DNA of 64,000 nucleotides from Megalopta genalis (lineage: Eukaryota > Arthropoda > Insecta > Hymenoptera > Halictidae): positions 5,432,814 to 5,496,813 of the forward strand of contig NC_135018.1 of assembly GCF_051020955.1 (NCBI RefSeq), written 5' to 3'. The position numbers and the translations under genes were made by a program. Positions within the stretch are counted from its first letter, which is position 1; the number at the start of each line of letters is the position of its first letter. Positions 60,601 to 64,000 of this stretch are shown piece after piece. The notes beneath the pieces were generated by a model that did no database searches, was not told the DNA's origin, and saw only the letters and a list, made by a program, of their open reading frames with translations.

Positions 60601-62303
60601 ACTATTTCGGTTTCAAAAAAATATTCTTTATCATTCGATAGTCGCCTGCGACTTCTCCTCTTATCACGGGTGGAACGACACGTGTGTCATTGTGCGATCC
60701 AAATCTCGGAAATTGAGAATAATGATGCAGCGTATCGGATGAGGAAAAAGTACGGACGGTAGAGCACGACAGTGAATTCGATGTGGTGACTAACGCATAG
60801 GATTCTCCGTTGAATGGTTTCGTGAGTGACGCACCAGGAAAACCAGCCGTGATACTCGTACGGTCTGACGTCCGAAGCGAGGCACGAATTCTTGCGTGTC
60901 ATAAAACGCGGCTCGCTCTATTCTGCATCTAGATGTTCCTGGAATTGGAGCAGCATCCTTGTATCCATCCTCCTCGCAATTATTTCTCTCTCTAGGTCGC
61001 TGAAAAAGGAGATCGGTTAACGCTTGCCTGACACGCATAAGGACAGATCGGTGGCTGGGCAGGTTTCTGCTACGAAACTAGCCTTGGCAGTGTACATAAG
61101 ACGTTGCACTAGCATTTAATATGCTCCAAACTATTTTCAAACGACTAGGCAGAATTTATTAGCCATAGTTCACAATCCCGGCAATGTTCTCGCGCTGCCA
61201 ATCAGATGCTCCAATGAATAATCCGTGGTTCTTCTGCGAATTCGTTCTGTCACAATTGTCATCCTTGTTGGCCAATATATTCAAACTCGTCATATGCCGA
61301 AAATATTATCGACGATTTTGGATTATTTCTGTTCAGACATTATGAACTTATAAATCATTATAAAAAAACCCTTCTATATGAAACCTTCACATGTTTTTTT
61401 CAACATCTTATTACCTATTAATTTATTATTTCTCAATCCGCGATTTTAATTTAATTACATCGCGATTCGTAATTAATGTAATTTAATTACTTTGTATTTT
61501 GTAATGGTACTCCAATTTCGATTACTAATTACATTGTAATTTAATTGAATGGTGATCTGAATCACGAATTACAATGTAATTGACTGTGATGATGTAATCG
61601 AATTATGATGCGATTGAATAATAATAATAATGTAATTGAATTATAATGTGATTAAATAACGGTGTAATTAATATATAATATAATTGAATTTCAATATAAT
61701 TTAGTTATAGTACAATTAAATTATAACTTAATGTAATTACAGTCTAATGGAATTATAATGTGATTAAATCACGGCGTGTGATTAACTTATAGTATAATTG
61801 AATTGCAATATATAATTTAGTTATAGTGTAATTGAATTACTTTGCAATTATAATTCCTTGACTAATTCGATTCGAATTCTGCACAATTCTGATCAGGACA
61901 TATGATCTTCATTTTATCTTACGGAAATGTATTTTCTACTGTATGTGAATGATAATTATTCGCAGAATGTTTGTCTGTTGCAGACACGAAAGGGGTAGTT
62001 CTGATCCTGTTGAGCATCATGGCTACCACATTGGCTCTCCCGAATGGTGCACCGCAAAGTGCATGCAAAGACCTTCTTCCTCGACATCCTGGAAGTTCCA
62101 AGCAGGACGCTTATCCTGCTCCTTATCAGGTGCTACCGGCTGCAGGACAGGGCAGGGTCCGCTTAATTCTGGGGAGCCCTCAAGGATTAGCTTACGAAGG
62201 CTTCATGATTCTAGCAAAAGACTTCGCGACCGGCGAACTGGTCGGCGAGTTCGCGAATCTGCCTGAATTCGCGAGGACCATAGAGTGCACGGACGGTGTA
62301 AAG
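44388..62303 (+). CDS. Reeler-domain secreted or membrane protein, first two coding exons
   Basis: Exon 1 codes only ATG-AGG-AAC-C (44388-44397) before a strong GTGAGT donor. Exon 2 is 61984-62303, between TCTGTTGCAG and GTAAAG|GTGAGA. Joined, they start MRNHTKGVVLILLSIMATTL: a classic signal peptide with likely cleavage after Ala21. The mature part, LPNGAPQSACKDLLPRHPG then APYQVL, VRLILGSPQGLAYEGFMILA and VGEFANLPEF, is the N-terminal part of a Reeler domain. Relatives are insect putative defense proteins, whose whole product is a Reeler domain, and FRRS1/SDR2-type ferric-chelate reductases, where Reeler precedes DOMON and cytochrome b561. Later exons lie beyond the window, so the two cannot be told apart. 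Exon 2 is certain; exon 1, 17.6 kb upstream, is inferred from phase match and the resulting signal peptide. Confidence 0.75.
45835..46310. mobile_element. MITE family 4, interrupted by a nested MITE
   Basis: The left side GGCACAATTAACTTTACACT and right side GCGAATTATGCCCGAAAACA...TTCCACTATCCTA match the termini of the copy at 63391. The insertion at 46053-46242 splits it. Confidence 0.65.
46053..46242. mobile_element. MITE family GACTGCGG, copy G, nested in another MITE
   Basis: It runs from TAGACCGCGGATCTTTGTGC to ATGCATCAAATCCGCAGTCTA, in inverted orientation. It splits a family 4 MITE whose two halves lie on either side. Confidence 0.8.
47200..47521. repeat. Diverged MITE family 1 copy with internal duplication
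   Basis: The block AAATTTTCGTTACAGGCTCA occurs twice (near 47260 and 47350). It is followed by CGTTCCAAGTAATAGCAAAA and a right end reading TCTGACTGTAC. Confidence 0.7.
49381..49590. repeat. 10-bp tandem array (ATAAATAAAA)n
   Basis: About 20 units with scattered variants (ATAAATAAGA, ATAAATGAAA). Confidence 0.92.
49903..49960. repeat. Short 12-bp array GCGAACGCAAAC
   Basis: Four to five imperfect units in a GC-richer patch. Confidence 0.8.
50383..50586. mobile_element. MITE family GACTGCGG, copy H
   Basis: About 203 bp in inverted orientation, from TTGACTGCGGATTTTTATGC to ATGCATAAAATCCACAGTCTA. It contains the inner ATCTGCATCAATTGCAGAAG block. Confidence 0.83.
52014..52743 (-). mobile_element. 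Internally deleted piggyBac element, copy 2
   Basis: 730 bp in inverted orientation relative to the copy at 14963, with the same inverted termini (TTAACCCTTAGCGGACGA) and TTAA duplications at both ends. The sequence is closely similar throughout and carries the same internal deletion. It lies in the long Reeler-gene intron. Confidence 0.9.
52199..52606 (-). pseudogene. piggyBac transposase C-terminal fragment, open frame
   Basis: 135 codons plus stop, uninterrupted: RKSLKWWRKLFFRRLE, SYILYEHVKRQRNEQPGTHL, then the Cys-rich end CKVCSSRN, FCDTCPDKPRMHLGQCF. These are the last conserved helix and zinc-binding tail of piggyBac transposases. Without the catalytic core it cannot transpose itself, though the tail may still bind DNA. 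Confidence 0.88.
52963..53075. repeat. MITE family GACTGCGG, short degraded copy
   Basis: It begins AGAGTACGGATTTTATGCAT. The right side retains TTTTGATTTTGCATTAAGGA. Confidence 0.6.
54535..54697. repeat. GA/GGGGA purine tract
   Basis: A long (GA)n run gives way to a G-rich purine block and then (GA)n again; one strand is purely pyrimidine. It could form H-DNA. It lies in the Reeler-gene intron. Confidence 0.95.
56588..56800. repeat. 26-bp tandem array, about eight units
   Basis: Units start at 56588, 56614, 56642, 56668, 56694 and onward with AAATTTATTTATAAATTCAT or TTTGT variants. Confidence 0.92.
57592..58360. repeat. Zoned 9-bp minisatellite (ATTATTATC / ATTATCATC)
   Basis: About 770 bp with two unit types in blocks: ATTATTATC to about 57712; alternating types to about 57830; ATTATCATC to about 57963; mixed to about 58040; ATTATCATC to about 58250; ATTATTATC to about 58345; then (ATT)n. 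Confidence 0.97.
58536..58717. mobile_element. Palindromic MITE, family 2, copy c
   Basis: The ends GTACATTAACTTCTCCCCAA and TTGAGGAGAATTTGTTGTAC, plus AATTGTCAATTTTTGTTTAC, place it with the copies at 5245 and 35951. Confidence 0.75.
59383..59433. repeat. Pentanucleotide (GTATC)n microsatellite
   Basis: Two runs of TCGTATCGTATC-type units separated by GTGTCC. Confidence 0.92.
59700..59868. mobile_element. MITE family 3, intact, TA-flanked
   Basis: 169 bp with ends CAGTAGAACTTCGATTATC and GATTAATCGAGGTTCTACTG, and TA on both sides. Confidence 0.85.
60245..60610. repeat. Weak tandem repeat
   Basis: The block TTCAAATGAAAGCTGGCAGA...CTTTAGTTGAATAGA near 60250 recurs as CTTAAATTAAAGCTAGGAAA...CTTTAGAGAAG near 60435, and a third weaker copy starts near 60560. 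Confidence 0.55.
61435..61855. repeat. AT-rich array of TAATTGAATTATAATG-type units
   Basis: Irregular units of roughly 25-35 bp containing GTAATTGAATTATAATGTGA fill the stretch just upstream of the Reeler exon. Confidence 0.8.
61984..62303 (+). CDS. Reeler-domain exon
   Basis: 320 nt (2 + 318). It encodes the hydrophobic signal core, then NGAPQSAC, PRHPGSSKQ, APYQVL and EGFMILAKDF, ending ECTDGVK. An internal ATG (MATTLALPNG) would leave too short a signal sequence, which supports an upstream start exon. Confidence 0.88.
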
Positions 62304-63014
62304 GTGAGAGATCGCGCGACTGAACGTGCAAGCCGAAGAGAATTGATTGCTTGGGTCAGTTAGAGGATCACGTTCCCGGACGATCGAGGACAACATTTTT
62401 CGCGCGTTGCTTACCGGGTCACGAGAAATCTCGCTTTCACGACTCATTGTACTACTTGTTAACCTGGCGGGGATACCGATGGCTCCGTGAGCAAATGACA
62501 GTCGAGGTATTGGTGACAAATTTAGAGAAGGGAGCAGGAAAGATATTTTTTTTGAATATGATAAGAGCTTGTCGTTGCACTGTATTCGTCGGCTTCGATG
62601 TCCGTTATTTTTTCTTAGCCGAATTTAACCCTTGAAAAAGATCAGTGTGACGGAAAAATGAATGATCGATTACATGAATTTCTTCTTTGAAAATGAACAC
62701 TAAATTATAGTCAGACGGGCTCAATCCTCAAGCGGTGATCACTGTTTTAACCCTCTTAGTTCCGACCGAAAGAGTCGCATGTATCTGAGCGAAATATTAA
62801 ATATATAATTATATTATAGTTTCGATATGAGAGAGAGAGAGAGAGAGGGAGAGAGAGGGAGAAAGAGAGAAATTACATAAATTTTAAAAAACCTTATAAT
62901 TCGGAAATTCAAGAAGGAGGAAGAAATGAATTATCAAAATTATTTATTATTTATTAAAAATATTCAGAAATCAACATTTTCTCAAGTGTAGCTAACAACG
63001 ATAAAAGGGTTGAC
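62304..63014. other. Start of the next Reeler-gene intron
   Basis: It begins with GTGAGA. No exon carrying the rest of the Reeler domain is visible before the window ends. Confidence 0.6.
62830..62870. repeat. (GA)n microsatellite
   Basis: GAGA run with GGGA interruptions. Confidence 0.92.
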
Positions 63015-63260
63015 ACCACTAGTGATATCGTGATGTCAAATTGACTTCGTATCAATGATGGTGATTCATCGTTAAATTGAGTCGCCATTAATTGATACGG
63101 AGTCAATTTGGCTTCAAGGCATCACTACCAATACGGAGTCAATTTGACATCAGATCATCATTATTGATACGGAGTCAATTTGCCGTCAAGTTAGTGCTAT
63201 TGTAGTAGTAGTCAATTTGACGTACATCATGACTAGTGCTAGGAGTCCATTTGACGCACG
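63015..63260. repeat. Irregular tandem repeat with GGAGTCAATTTGACGT motifs
   Basis: About six units, 35-57 bp apart, contain GATACGGAGTCAATTTGACA or variants. The core GTCAAATTGAC is nearly palindromic. Confidence 0.8.
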
Positions 63261-63390
63261 TCACCACTCTAAGGTTAACTAAGATGATCTTCGTCCTTCT
63301 CAATCAATTACACGTTGGGAAACGAATGATGAACGTTGTGAATATCCTCTTTGAAAATCAAATACTGAATTGAAGTCAAAAGTGTTCTTG

Positions 63391-63740
63391 AATAGGGTAG
63401 TGGTGCTGGTTATTGTGTGGTGAACGATTCCCCTGCGCCTTCGATTTGTTTTCGGGCATAATTAACTTTATATTTATCGAACAAGATATATGAAATTTTC
63501 AAACATTCTTTTATCAAAGAATGAATCAAATAAAAGAATGCAATTTTTCTTTTTTCCTCAAATGAACAAAATGAAAGAATACAACAATTTTTTGATTCAG
63601 AAATAAACAAAACAAAATTTAATTTAAAAAACGAGCGAAATAAAAGCATAAAAAATCGTATAAAATAATCGATAAATATAGAGTTAATTATGCCGAAGGC
63701 AAAAGGATTGATCACCCCAAATCGGCTCCACTATCCTAAC
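63391..63740. mobile_element. MITE family 4, long imperfect inverted repeats
   Basis: About 350 bp. Left AATAGGGTAGTGG...GGGCATAATTAACTTTATAT mirrors right ATAGAGTTAATTATGCCG...CCACTATCCTAAC, an inverted match of about 90 bp. Confidence 0.75.
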
Positions 63741-64000
63741 CGCCGCGTCACGTGAAAAACGTTCTGTCTATTCAGAATCAGCAAAAAATGTATGAGATTG
63801 ACACAAGACACGGATGAATCTTGGCAATACAATGCTCCTGCATTCAAGGTGAACACGAGCAAAGTATAATTCAATCAGAAACATCAATCGAGTTCAATGG
63901 AATGCCCATTGTGTTTGCACGGTTGCAATCTTGCTAACGAGTCACACATATTTATGTTTTGTCCTCGAGTTTAGAAATGAGTCTGCGGGAATACGAACTT

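Larger units (their letters stand above)
44398..61983 (+). other. Inferred 17.6-kb first intron of the Reeler gene
   Basis: It starts GTGAGT and ends TCTGTTGCAG. Besides the repeats listed separately, no exon could be supported inside it. GC-richer patches at 46470-47110, 49860-50220, 53880-54150, 56090-56440, 57140-57560 and 59000-59700 lack recognisable coding motifs. Confidence 0.5.

Noticed and set aside
62351..62635. Open frame after the Reeler exon
   Set aside because: It lies beyond a clear donor (GTGAGA), does not continue the Reeler domain and contains no recognised motif.

Overview
This window reads as AT-rich nuclear DNA of an insect. Genes are split by GT-AG introns from 80 bp to many kb, exons are richer in G+C than their surroundings, and the intergenic DNA is packed with DNA-transposon relics (mariner, piggyBac, many small TA- or TTAA-flanked MITEs), a Penelope-like fragment and many tandem arrays. 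A hymenopteran (ant, bee or wasp) is my best guess, but no single sequence proves it. There is no sign of bacterial gene organisation, and I found no tRNA, rRNA or CRISPR.

Four genes could be rebuilt by joining exons whose reading phases match across splice sites. (1) 6351-11153, plus strand: a complete TAL1/SCL-type bHLH transcription factor, the HLH3B orthologue, in four coding exons (412 aa), with three MITEs in its last intron. (2) 14210-19756, minus strand: the last four exons of an unrecognised, low-complexity Ser/Arg/Thr-rich protein. Its introns hold a piggyBac derivative and several MITEs. (3) 20537-26902, minus strand: an eight-exon gene (503 aa) whose motifs match, from memory, a Pfam family of unknown function that I recall as DUF4804. 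This is the most interesting gene here. (4) 44388-62303, plus strand: the first two coding exons of a secreted or membrane Reeler-domain protein, split by an intron of about 17.6 kb and running off the window.

The rest is repeat-rich. 1-215 is the 3' end of a mariner element; 1448-2010 is an AT-rich satellite; 5245-5437 is a palindromic MITE. 28-43 kb is gene-poor, with TTAA-flanked MITEs, a large palindrome, a Penelope-like GIY-YIG fragment (39612-39870), a 40-bp array made from MITE ends, and a diverged array of about 155 bp. 44.4-62 kb is the large Reeler-gene intron, holding a second piggyBac derivative (52014-52743) and a 770-bp zoned 9-bp minisatellite (57592-58360).

Two patterns stand out. 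One MITE family, with ends starting GACTGCGGATTTT, occurs about ten times. Two piggyBac copies share the same internal deletion but keep the transposase C-terminus. All assignments come from reading the sequence; nothing was searched or aligned.
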